Part shown: positions 32,526 to 43,435 of the stretch, in pieces | Numbering within the stretch: position 1 is the stretch's first letter | How the letters are laid out: every line of letters begins with the position of its first letter | Assembly: GCF_905475395.1 (NCBI RefSeq) | Contig: NC_058337.1 | Location: forward strand, 93,056,368-93,120,367 | DNA: 64,000 nucleotides | Direction of reading: 5' to 3' | Origin: Chrysoperla carnea | Lineage: Eukaryota > Arthropoda > Insecta > Neuroptera > Chrysopidae | Position numbers and translations under genes: made by a program | Notes under the pieces: model-generated | What the model was told of the DNA's origin: nothing | Seen by the model: the letters and a program-made list of their open reading frames with translations, nothing else | Databases searched by the model: none

Positions 32526-34717
32526 ATGAAGGTAAATAAAATAATTGTGTGTGTGCTTTTTTAAAAAAAGTGTTTGGGCTTTTATTTAAGTGTCGTTTTA
32601 ATTTTGTGCTTATTTAATTATCCAAATATTATTAATTATTTTGTTTCGCCTTAATATTGAAATTTTTGAAAATTTTAGTTGTCATATCAAAAGTCGAATC
32701 GTTTCGGCATTTTTATTTCTACTTTTCATATTTTTATTTTATAAAAATTTTCTATTAAAAAATTTGCATACAAGAAGAAGCAAACGTTGATCGGAAAAAT
32801 TTTGTCTTTTTTAAGTACTAACTTACTTATAACGTTGCCAGCCCTAGTTGGTTAAAGCGAAACCAAGTCCGTATGCGGCATGCCTAGGGTAGCGAGTTCG
32901 GTCCCCGTCGTCATAAGAAAAATTTTACTCAATTAACGATTGCGATGGGTATATGCATGAAGCAGGTGTACACTCGCCTTTTTTGATTGTGCGATTTATA
33001 TATCTATGAATTAATTAATTGCTTGTAGGATTTTCTTAATATAGCGTTTCTTAATTTAGGGGATTCAGTCCGACAATACAGTAATGAATAAAATAATTTT
33101 TTAAGCAGAAAAGTCCGTTGAAGTGTTTCGATCCGTCGTTTCTTTACCGAGATAGGTTTTCGTTAAATCTAATACTTAAGGAAAGCTTATCTTGCTAATA
33201 GTACATAAGATCGACAGATTTCGAAATAATTTTTTGCTTGAAATTTTACTGTATATACTGTATATGTTGTCATATTAATAGTGTCTCCTTTCTTACGGTA
33301 TACCGTTTATTATCCTTTGGTTTGCGCCCCAATTCTTACGGAACACCGTTTATTATTCTTTATCTGTTAATAATAGTATACATTTGTGAAATTTTTGTTT
33401 GTCCATATATCTAAGTTAAAGTAAGAGGTTTTATTTCCATTTTCAATAGTTAAAAATTTGGTTGTAATCGTACTATTATGGCATGCTAAAATTGAATAAT
33501 CAATGATCATTAACACATTTTTATTGGGTATGCCTAGACACAAACAAAAATAAAATAATTTCGCGTTTTTTAGAGTTTCAGGTTTAGTCTTACTTGATAA
33601 TCTTGGGTTTAAAATCGTCTTTGTGGTGATTTGAATTTGATCACCTTTGGTAGCGTGTCCATTCTCTATGCTTTCTACTATTACCAAAATAAAAAATATG
33701 GATTAGTATCAACAAACTTGATTTAGTAGCTTTTGCCAAGGCTTGAACCAGCATTGGTTTGCTAGGTTTTGGCTTACAAGCCTTTTACCAAGCTTTGACC
33801 AAAGTTATTAATCCAAGCCTTGAGCAAAGACTGGCAGGCTAAGGGTCGATTTATTGGTCTTGATCAAGGTTTGGATAAGGACAGGCATACCATGACTGAA
33901 ACTCTTAGTCATGGCCAAGGAATGGGCAAGGGCTGCAAAACCAATGCTCGACTCCATCATCAGCATTAGCTAATCCTATTTGGTATGTGCTGCGAAATAC
34001 CATCTATAAGGGATTCAGGTGTCAGTAACTTTGATTACCGTTTCCGTTTTTCTTTTTTAAAAGTGCTTGGTTTAGATATTGCGTTTGCATTAACAAATTT
34101 TAACAGTTATTAACAATAAGTTTTGTTTTAAACATTTTTTCGGAAACTCAACGAAAAACGAAATTCTGTACAAATCCAAAACGGTGCTCAAATTTGATGC
34201 CTGTAGCTTGAAAGGGAGATGTTTGAAGCGAACTCTAATGCTAAAATGCTCGTTTCGGATTACTTACTTCACCATATACTTGATTATTAACTATTTGCAC
34301 TATACACTCTGTAAATCTTTAGATTCCATGCCATTCCGAATTGATACTAATAAAAGTTTTCAAATTTATTTCTAGGTACTAATAGTATTCAGTTTATTAT
34401 TTGCTATTGTATACGGAGGAGGTCAACAATATGAATATTCATATGGTGTAAATGATCCATCCACTGGTGATATCAAAGAAGCAAGTGAAACAGGAGACGG
34501 TGCCAGCGGTGTTGTACAAGGACATTATTCATTAGTTGAACCTGATGGTAGTGTACGAACCGTACGATATACCGCGGATCGTATAAATGGTTTTAATGCT
34601 GAAGTGACACACAGTGGAAAAGCAGCGATTCATGCTGCACCAGCAATTCATGCTCTTCCAGCAGCTGCTATTTATCATCCGGCATTACCAGCTTTATCTG
34701 GTTATGCTTTCCATTAA
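32526..34717 (+). CDS. RR-2 cuticle protein, CPR gene 2 (2 exons, 115 aa)
   Basis: Secreted chitin-binding cuticle protein. Exon 1 (32526-32531) encodes only Met-Lys. A 1,844-bp intron (32532-34375, donor GTAAAT, acceptor TTTCTAG, phase 0) interrupts the signal peptide, as is common in CPR genes. Exon 2 (34376-34717) encodes the other 113 residues. The signal peptide is about residues 1-16 ([16 protein letters not shown]). The RR domain starts at [15 protein letters not shown] and continues through [20 protein letters not shown] and INGFNAEV (about residues 21-80), which matches RR-2. The C-terminal tail is rich in Ala, His and Pro (repeated AIHA and ALPA-like steps), typical of low-complexity ends of cuticle proteins. 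The acidic-basic RDGD core of gene 1 is replaced here by TGDGASG. The intron carries a SINE-like insertion. Same strand as CPR gene 1. Confidence 0.93.
32830..32985 (+). mobile_element. tRNA-derived SINE-like insertion in the intron of CPR gene 2
   Basis: Contains a polymerase III A-box-like stretch (CAGCCCTAGTTGG, about 32839-32851) and, some 43 bp later, a good B box (GAGTTCGGTCCCC, 32894-32906). The flanking sequence does not pair into an acceptor stem, so this is not a functional tRNA. A-box to B-box spacing and the higher GC than the surrounding intron fit the head of a tRNA-derived SINE. The 3' limit is not certain and no clear target duplication was found. Confidence 0.55.
33721..33965. 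repeat. GC-richer repeat patch in the CPR gene 2 intron
   Basis: Variants of CCAAGGCTTGA recur in both orientations (GCCAAGGCTTGAACC, ACCAAGCTTTGACC, TCCAAGCCTTGAGC, CTTGATCAAGG). The composition stands out from the AT-rich intron. Unidentified; may be a degenerate minisatellite or repeat fragment. Confidence 0.4.
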
Positions 34718-34733
34718 TTAATCTAAGAGAAAT

Positions 34734-34739
34734 AATAAA
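34734..34739 (+). terminator. Poly(A) signal of CPR gene 2
   Basis: AATAAA occurs 17 bp after the stop codon of CPR gene 2. The position is early but usable. Other A/T-rich variants follow, so the true cleavage site is not fixed. Confidence 0.4.
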
Positions 34740-35484
34740 TAATTAATTTTTATCCAAAAAAGAATCAGGTTTTAAAGTTAATCCAATCAGCAATGTATTT
34801 ACAATTTTATTTATTTGTTTATGTTTTATTATTTTTTATTTCTTTCATATTTCATACTATACACTGTTTTTCAGTATTTCTTTATGTTCATCTGCCGACT
34901 ATGTGATAGTTTAGTATTCGATTTGTTTCCATTTTCATATTTCAATTTTCTTTTTTCTAATTCTTTAGTATTTTTTTTGACTGTTATTAGTCATTATTAA
35001 TCATTGACTGATTATATAATCTTACTGTATAAATATGACATCATCAATTAGATTTTCATCTTATTATTAAGTTATTAAATTATGATTATATACCATTAAA
35101 CTTATTTTGTTAATAACTTAAAATTTTTTATTTATTTGTGAATAAAAATAAAATAAAGAAAACTGTTAAAAGTAAATGTGTTCGAATTTGTTTTGTACGT
35201 TATACCCAAGGATTTCGTTTTGTATAATTTCATAAAAAAATCGATTAAATCCATTTAATACATTGTTGGAATTCATTTGATAGCTTAAAGGCTGGTTTTT
35301 TTACTTTACATTTCTGTACTGAAAAAATATTGACAGCAACTTATTATATTTAAAAATTTACGTCTCGAAGAGACACATAATTTACAATAGTTTTCACCTT
35401 CAAAAAGTTTTACTGAGGATTGATGGGCCTCAAAATGTAGGTATAAACAGTGTTTAAGTACTTTTCAAGGCATAGGTACTCATG

Positions 35485-35486
<2 letters not shown>

Positions 35487-35531
<45 letters not shown>
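35487..35531. repeat. (AT)n microsatellite, 45 bp
   Basis: Uninterrupted alternating A and T, followed by ACATATC. Confidence 0.95.
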
Positions 35532-35536
<5 letters not shown>

Positions 35537-36233
35537 CAAATAAAAAGAAGTTTACCCTTTTATGATGCCGTCTTTAGGCCCATATTGAAACTTTAAGTCA
35601 AGTGTTACATTATATTAATAGTATATACCGCCTACCCGTGCATAAATAAACAGGTCATTGATAAATACACTTGCAGGAATTTTGTAAAAGTTTAGTTATG
35701 GTTAATTAATCAACTATATCTTCTACAAAAATTGACGTAAGTTTGATTTTAAGTTCAATCCAAACTCTTTCGCCTCTGTGAAAGAACACTCCGCCCACGA
35801 CGTCTCTCGTTGGGGGAAACTTTCCTTGATTAACAAAATGCGGCTCCATAAGAAATTCTAGAGGTGGTATTTATAAATGACACCAATTGTAGAGCTTACG
35901 CCTTTTAGAATTTTTATAATTTGAATATATAGATTTATGATTGGGCATATAGACCGTAGAATATTTAAAAATTCAAAATAGTTTTTGATAGGGTACACTT
36001 TTTGATAAAATAAGTTGGATCCTTATGGCTTAAGTAAATCAACAATTTTTAATTTTTTTAGTAGTAGGCCAAATGCTTTGCCAAACGATTCATACTATCC
36101 ACAGAAATAATGTCAAAATATTAAATGCTTATAGATATAAAAAAGTATAAAACAAAAGCATTACATATTTAAGAAGTAAAGAATGTCTTAGATCTCATCT
36201 GATTGTTACGAAAATTTTGCGCCAGGTTTTTTA

Positions 36234-36274
36234 ATCGAAGCCGAAATCGAAGCCAAGACTTCGGTCGGATACTA
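36234..36274 (+). repeat. Solo end fragment of the same MITE family
   Basis: ATCGAAGCCGAAATCGAAGC and CTTCGGTCGGATACTA match the right end of the 51813-52192 MITE. The left part is missing. Confidence 0.6.
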
Positions 36275-36854
36275 ATTAATGTTGTGAAAATGAACTTAAG
36301 AGTATATGTGCTAAAATCTTGGAAGAGGACATTCTCAAAGAAAACATTTCAGTATAAAGTGCCTTGTACTGTATAAATCCTAATGTAAATTTCAATATTT
36401 TATGAATAAAACCACTTTATTGGAGCTTGTAAAACCACTTTTATTGTTAAATAAAAACTAATACCGGAACTATTATTAAATTATATAATAATGATAATTC
36501 ACTTTTCAAACAGATGTAAAATATGAATAAATTTTCTATAATATCTGTATAAAATTAACATGATTAACTGTTTCAAAGAATATTCTTGTTTGACTTCAAT
36601 GTTTCAGCTAAGGCTGTTATAACACGAACCTCAAGGGAAATGCAAAAACTTTCGAGCTAATGAGTTTTTGACTTAACAAGTGGTTCGTGATACAGAGGAT
36701 TTAATTGCTAACATTTCGATTTAGAAAGGTGCGATTATATTTTACAAACTATGATTTACGGAATCTGTTTTTTGAAATTAGCGTTACAGAGTACAAGTAT
36801 GTACTAAGAATACCTCAGAGTGAAATAACATTTTGTTCGAATTCTAAATAATTT

Positions 36855-36940
36855 GAGATACCGTGTATTTGAGGGTTCAGTGGAAAGGAATAGCATTTTT
36901 TTTAGCCTTAGCGGGGTTCGAGTTATCAAGGTTCCACTTT
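36855..36940. repeat. Diverged repeat R4, copy 1
   Basis: GGGTTCGAGTTATCAAGGTT, with an upstream GGAAAGGAATAGCATTTTTT block, parallels 60125-60240. Non-coding despite an 85-codon open frame across it. Confidence 0.35.
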
Positions 36941-37637
36941 ATTATCAATCACATTGATTTAATATCGAGAACTAGCACTTACTCGTGGTTTATTTCTAAC
37001 GGAAATAACGGAATCTTCAAACGTGATTTTTACTCACTGACAATACCAAAATTTAATAATTTTGTCCGATTTCATAAAATAATTCACATGATTCTGGTGG
37101 AAGCGCAGATAACATTATAAATATAATATTAATAAATAACTTAATATACCTAACTAAAAAAAAAATCTTTTGTACCTAGCTAAACTAAAAAGTACAAAAT
37201 AAATAATAGTTTTATAAAACTAAAAAACACGCTTTTGTAACTAGCTGAACTAAAAGATTAATAATTTCGATAAATTACACAGAAAAATAGAGTGAAAAAA
37301 AGCATTTTATTGTAAAAAAGTGTGGTGTGCTTTTTAAGAGATTTCATAATGCCTTTATTTTTACTAATATCAATAAAATATTTACAATAACCGAAATGAT
37401 GAATCCCACGATTTTTTACGATATAATAACTTAATTTTTTTATACTAATAGAAATTATTTTCTACTGTTTAGTTCAGCTAGTTATAAAAGTGTGTTTATA
37501 TTATTTATTATTAAATATTCTTTATTTAAACAACGATTTTAAATAATTTTGTTCAAGAAAAGTTAATATTGCGTGTAAAAAAAGAAACCATTGTAAGATT
37601 CTATTCTCATTACGCACTGTAATGACACATAGATACG

Positions 37638-37665
37638 TACATACATACATACATACATACATACA
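37638..37665 (+). repeat. (TACA)7 microsatellite
   Basis: Seven perfect TACA units (28 bp). Confidence 0.95.
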
Positions 37666-38104
37666 AGTTATGTAAATTCTAGTAAAATCTATTTATAGGA
37701 ATTCATTAACCTATAAATAATTAATTAATTTAATTACACAATACAAAATTATTCAATCATAGAAATTGGCCTGATTATTTGCAGAAATGAAGTACTTAAT
37801 TGCTTAAAATGGAATTGATATACATACAAAATTATTGAATTTCATAAAAAAAATAAAAAGTATTTATTACGATAGTCTTATTATTGTAGAGAAGGTTAAA
37901 TAAATTTTCATTTCAATATGACAGTTTCTCTTTGATTTAAAACGATTTGACATTGAAACTAATTCATCGAACGCAACTTTTTGAATTAAAAAACCTTTTT
38001 ACGTTGCGACATTAATTATTATAGCAACGGATGAATTCATGTACACTCTATTCTTAAAAAAACGTACCATTCTACAAAAAAAAATTCAATTCGCTTATTA
38101 AGGA

Positions 38105-39110
38105 ATTTTTATACCCTGTATATACTGATACATGATATATTTATCAAGGTATACTGATTTTAGACCCAAGTTTGTACGACTTAGAAATATTGATTGCTCC
38201 AAAAAAATTTGAGAAAACGGAAATTTGTCCGCCAGTCTGTCCGTTCGCCCATCAACACCATAGCTCAAAAACAAAAAATGATATCAAAGAGAAATTTTTA
38301 TAGCATGCTCAGGACGTAAAAACTGATTACGAGTTTTTAAATGAGCAATCTAGTTTAATTGGATCTTGGGTCTGTATCACCCATGTTGTAACTATTAGAG
38401 ATAGAACAAAGGTTTAAATGTAAAAAATATTTCTTATGCACGGTAGCAAATTTCTTGCCCATAAAACTATGTAAGTATAGGCGTGAACGCAAAACTGTAT
38501 GGTTTCGATTTGCTTTCGAATTTTAAATATAGAGGATTTTACCATTAAATGAATCGGAAGTATGGGTGTCAGGCCCATACTGACTGGTGATATTCACAAC
38601 ACTTCTGGCGAATAGTACTATTTAACACTGTTATGTCACTAATGAGACTTAACCATACTGTCGAGTTGAACTTACTATTTACTACTATTTACTAATTGCA
38701 GTAATTGCATTGTAACAAAAGTTATACATTTTTTACCGTGTAAGAAAATAAACAACTTTTATTGTTTGAGTAACATATTTTTTAAACGTCATGCTTTACC
38801 CGTGAAGGCATAAATAAGAATAAAATTTTGTCGTCGATTTTCTCCAAAACTATAAAAGATAGGGAGTTGAAAATTTGCAGGTAGCTTCAACAAGTGGTAT
38901 TGTGAAAGATTCTCAAACGAAGTAAAGTTCTAGATAGTACTTTCGAAAATTTTCAGAATTTTCGAAAACCAAAACAAATAATTATGTTGGTTTTTTAACC
39001 CTTCTAATTAATTAAAAATAATGCAAGCACTGATTAAAGCACTTACTATACAGAGGATTAATTATTAACTCAGTTAATTGTTTATTTTAACTTGTTATTA
39101 ATATATTTGG
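38105..39110 (-). repeat. Interspersed repeat R2, copy D (long variant)
   Basis: Minus-strand copy of the family seen at 4996-5534, carrying the GACCCAAGTTTGTACGAC, ATTAGAGATAGAACAAAGG and AACTCAGTTAATTG blocks. It also has a segment (GTCGATTTTCTCCAAAACTA, then GGGAGTTGAAAATTTGCAGG) that is absent from the short copies but present in the copy at 57331-57860. Confidence 0.6.
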
Positions 39111-39879
39111 TTAGGTATAACTTGCCATAACTAATTATATAAAAATTATTATTAATAATTATACAGGCTGATTTTATATAAAGTTTCCAGACCTTCCTAT
39201 TTTCGGATGGAACGAATAAAAAGTGTATAAATTTTTTTTCAAGGCTGCTTTTCAGGTCAAACTATGATCAACTTGGTTTTTTAATTACCTGTTTATTGTA
39301 GCAGAATCCGATTATTTGCCTTATAAAAATTTAACTGCTGTTTAAAAATGTTTTTCCTAGGCCTCAATTTTCGGTAGCTGCTTAGCCCTTTTTAAAGCTA
39401 AAATTTAAAAAAAAATATAAAAAAAATAAAAAAATGTTTCCACTAAATGAGAGAAACACCATGTCGAAAAATATGTTACCACTAAATGATTGAGACCTGT
39501 ATTTTAAGAACATAATTAATATAAGAGTAATATGATATTTTAATATAAGTTATTATATACATTTATCATAAAATTTTAACATTTTATTATGTTCTTTAAA
39601 TAAAACCGGTCAAGTACAAGGCGAGAAAGCACAGGAAAGATTCCGTATCATTGTACAAGATATTACATTATGTAGCTTTTATATAACTTTGAAAAAGAAA
39701 TACAATATGTAATTATTAATCAAATGTAATATGTTTTTTTACTTATGCAACACACACTAAAAATATGGATTACAAGTTAACTACCATTTACAATTATTGA
39801 TATATATATAATAATCGAATTGTTTTAAACTTTGCATGTTTTAATTTGTTGTACAGCGGCAATCGTAAAACTCACCCTG

Positions 39880-40080
39880 TCAAAATATCAGTTGGCTAAA
39901 TATTGCAGTTTATGAGATACAGCCCAACAGACAAATAACGGACAGACAAAAGAGTCTTACTAATAGGATACCGTTGGTTACCCTCCGAGTAGGGAACCGT
40001 AAAAGATATCTATTCCATTTAAGTGGTAACATCTTTCTGGGCAATATATGTCTCTCCCTGTTAAGTGGTAATACCTCTTT
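39880..40080. repeat. Dispersed-repeat fragment
   Basis: ATAACGGACAGACAAAAGAG, TAATAGGATACCGTTGG and GAGTAGGGAACCGTAAAA resemble a repeat common in many insect genomes (recollection). It is followed by two TTAAGTGGTAA motifs (about 40018 and 40061), echoed by ACCACTAAATG at 39478. The 111-codon minus open frame across it is not credible as a gene. Confidence 0.4.
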
Positions 40081-42414
40081 GAACAAAATGCCTTCAATTT
40101 TTGTGATAACATCTGTTTTATCCACTCTGTATAAAAAGTGTTTTAAATAAGAAAAGCAAGTCCATATCAGACCCATCAAAAACTTCCAGTGTAGTTTTTG
40201 GATTTTAAATAAGGCTTTTGTTAAAAAACTGGAACAACTTAACACATTTCCGTTTCTTGTCTAGTATAAAAATTTGATAAGGTATGATACTTTTAGTGAT
40301 ATAGTGTTGTCTGGCTACCTAAGGACCTACACCCATACACAAACTTCTTAAAACTGCCAAATTCATAATTTTGTATAATTTTTTTTATCGATTTTATCAA
40401 ATTTTCCTTTAGAATGCACTGTTTGTTTAAAATACTGTTTGTTCATTTATGTTATCGATTTTTTAAATTTTAGAGGAAACACAACGTGCTAGCAACCTAG
40501 TCCAAAAATAAGTAATTATCCTAAAACTAGTTAATCAAATGCATTTCAAATAGAGCATTTTATAAAATATTTACAAGTAGTATTTGCGGAAAACAGCAAA
40601 GTTTAAGTTGAAACAACAAAGCTGTATTTTAGATAATTTTTTCTTACATTTATTTATTGTATTAATTTTTCTCATATTTTTTAATACATTTATTTTTACA
40701 ATGTATGCAATAAACATCATCATATCTATTAATGGAGTTGCCTAACCTCAAACATAATTGGTATACACATTTAAAAACAATAAAATTTACATTAGGTACA
40801 TAGGAGCTTATAATAAAAATAAAATATTTATTGCGACCTACACTTAATTTTTTCACGACAGATAAGTTCAACCATTAAGTGCGATAAAATCCGGTTGAAT
40901 AAATGTAAATAAATTAATAGCTCGTCTTACGACGAACGAAATTATTTCCAACCTAATAAGTATTATAGTTCGTATCAATAGGCCAGCTATTTTGTTCGCC
41001 AATTTAATTTTAGGTTGTTTAATTTCTAAAGCAACCCAATACACGTTTCCAACGCTAAAATTTGATCACATATTAGGCGAAATTTCATTTTATATAACTA
41101 TGTGCAAAGTTTTGAACTTAACCCAAAAGTGGTGTTTTTTTTCGAATATTTTGGTTGACACAGCATTATGCATGTAAATGATGGAAATGTGTCCAGCTGT
41201 TATAAATATGCATAAGATAAACTAAAAAATTTTTTCTAGAATTTTACATACATTTAAAAGCTAGGATATTCTAAATATTCAATTTTCCTACAACTAGACT
41301 GATCAAAATACCGTTTATACATATAAGTCATATATTAATACAATTGACTGCAATGTAGCGGTATTAATAAAATAAATACACGTTAACGAAAGAGCTTCTT
41401 AGAACTTTAATAAAACCAAGAAAACATTACCATTTTCCGAACGAGAGTAGTATGTCTTTCCTCCAAATGCAGCTATACGTTTTACGCTTGGAATATCTTC
41501 CAGATTTCTTGAGTTATCGGTATTTTCCTTACTCATTTCACTGGAGTTTTCATTAATATAAAATCTTTTTATTGCAAATTCAGAAAGGATCACCGTCGAC
41601 CAACGATGTGTCGATATTTATAAATTTCATTCACAGAGACGTGGTTGCTACAGGTCTTCGCACCACTTATTTTGGTACATGCCATACAAGAATTATAAAA
41701 GACTTGATAATAAAAAGATTATAACAATAATAAAATGAACACCGCCTTACACTCAAATGCATTTACTCTCTGGGAAGTACGTACAGGGTTATCTTTTTAT
41801 GAATGTGTGGGCTATTCATAAAAAAAATTTAAGAATACTGTCTTTTAGCAAAAAAAAAAAGAAGAAATTATTTAATGGCCAATGTCAATTATACTTAGAT
41901 TCTTTATCAAGTTCAATTTGCAAGTATTTTTAATGCTACAATAATATACCTAACTGCTTAGTATTCATTTTGAATGACATCATTACTTTGGATAATCATT
42001 ATATGTATAATGAACCGTTACTTTGGTTTGCAGAGAGGTAGAAGACATATCCTTAGTGAATATGGGATTGCAAAACACAAATTACTTCTGAATCAAACAA
42101 GTTTTTTTTCTATGTTGATGTTATTTTCAGATATCAGCCAAACGCCGAAGGTCAGACCGTGAACACAGTGATTCCCAAGTTTTAAGTTTTTACTCCAGTC
42201 GACAGAACTCTTTTATCGGCAGTTTTATCAAATTTTATAAAATTTAGTAGATACTTCTCGTCTATTTCTATACATCCATAATGTACCTAAGCGAAGCGTG
42301 GCAGAGTACAACTAAGACTTTTGCTCTAAGAAATAGAGGCGCAAAATAAAACGCATGTTTTATACGTAAAACAAAAAGTTAGTAAAGAATCATGTAAAAG
42401 AAGCTCATTAATTA
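40081..42414. other. AT-rich DNA with one weak exon candidate
   Basis: The only coding-like stretch is the minus-strand segment 41431-41536, described under findings. The rest is featureless. Confidence 0.45.
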
Positions 42415-43435
42415 ACATAAAGTCATAAAGTTAAAAAATTCGATTTTTTGATTTCACAGGCAAACTTGATCCGATCTTATTGGAATTTTTTTTGAAACCC
42501 ACTGAGTTTGGGTCATTCTTTTCAGCTGCTATGTCAGTTTTTTGCTAGCTATCCCTTATGTGTTTAATACCGGGACCAGGACCCCAAATTTTAAAAACCT
42601 ATTAGAGCTAGGTTAATTTTGAAAAATATGACCAAAACTTAGTTGGATTACATACTTGGTTTATCAAAATTGGATAAAATTTGGATGTGATAGAGCAAAA
42701 TAAAATTTTTTTGGATTCTGATAACGTCATAAAGTTAAAAAATTCGATTTTTTGATAACACAGGCAAATTTAATCCGAATTTATTGGAATTTTTTTTTAA
42801 ATCCTAAATAATTTTGGGTCATTCTTGTTAACTATAATGTCAATTTTTCACTAGCTACCACTCATGTGCTTGATTCCGGGACCAGGACTCCACATTCTTA
42901 AAACCTATATAACATTATAAAACCTAGGTTATATTATAAAACCTAGGTTAATTTTGATCACAAATTTGAAAAGTATGACCCAAATTTAGTAGGATTACAT
43001 ACTTGGTTTATCTAAATTGGACATAATTTGGATGTAATAGAGCAAAATTAAATTTTTTGGATTCTGATGACGTCATAAAGTTAAAAAATTTGATTTTTTT
43101 TGATTTCACAGGCAAATTTGATCCGATCTTACTTGAATTTTTGTTGTCTGTTATGCCAATTTTTCGCTAGCTATCCCTTATGTGTTTAATACCGGGACCA
43201 GGACCACTAATTCTTGAAACTTATTAGAGCTAGCATAACTTTGGCCACAAATTTGAAAAATATGATTTTGTAGGATTACATACTTGGTTTATCAAAATTG
43301 CCAATATGGTACATTTTGATACCTTTTAATGAACAGCGAATATTTTTATAATAATTACAATTTTAATCCAATTTTGTTGGTATTACTCTGTATGATTTAC
43401 TTTATTTTTTATCAACATCATTTCGATTTTGGAGG
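42415..43435 (-). mobile_element. ~314-bp tandem repeat element, copy 3 (nearly three units plus unique end)
   Basis: GTCATAAAG landmarks at 42422, 42726 and 43072 mark units of about 304 and 346 bp. The longer unit carries a small internal duplication of a TTATAAAACCTAGGTTA motif near 42910-42955. The unique segment 43315-43435 (TTACAATTTTAATCCAATTT) is the reverse complement of 31010-31140, so the two elements share an end and lie in opposite orientation. Confidence 0.65.

Larger units (their letters stand above)
34740..38104. other. 3' flank of CPR gene 2 and AT-rich DNA
   Basis: Contains two microsatellites, a MITE end fragment and a copy of repeat R4. No third cuticle-protein exon was found on either strand. 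Confidence 0.5.

Noticed and set aside
33367..33687. 106-codon minus-strand frame in the CPR gene 2 intron, with a weak look of a small secreted insect protein (ending FNLDIW)
   Set aside because: No signal peptide exon or matching splice phase was found upstream. In DNA this AT-rich, several chance frames of about 100 codons are expected in 64 kb.
39910..40245. 111-codon minus-strand frame
   Set aside because: Crosses a recognisable dispersed-repeat fragment; composition and lack of motifs argue against a gene.
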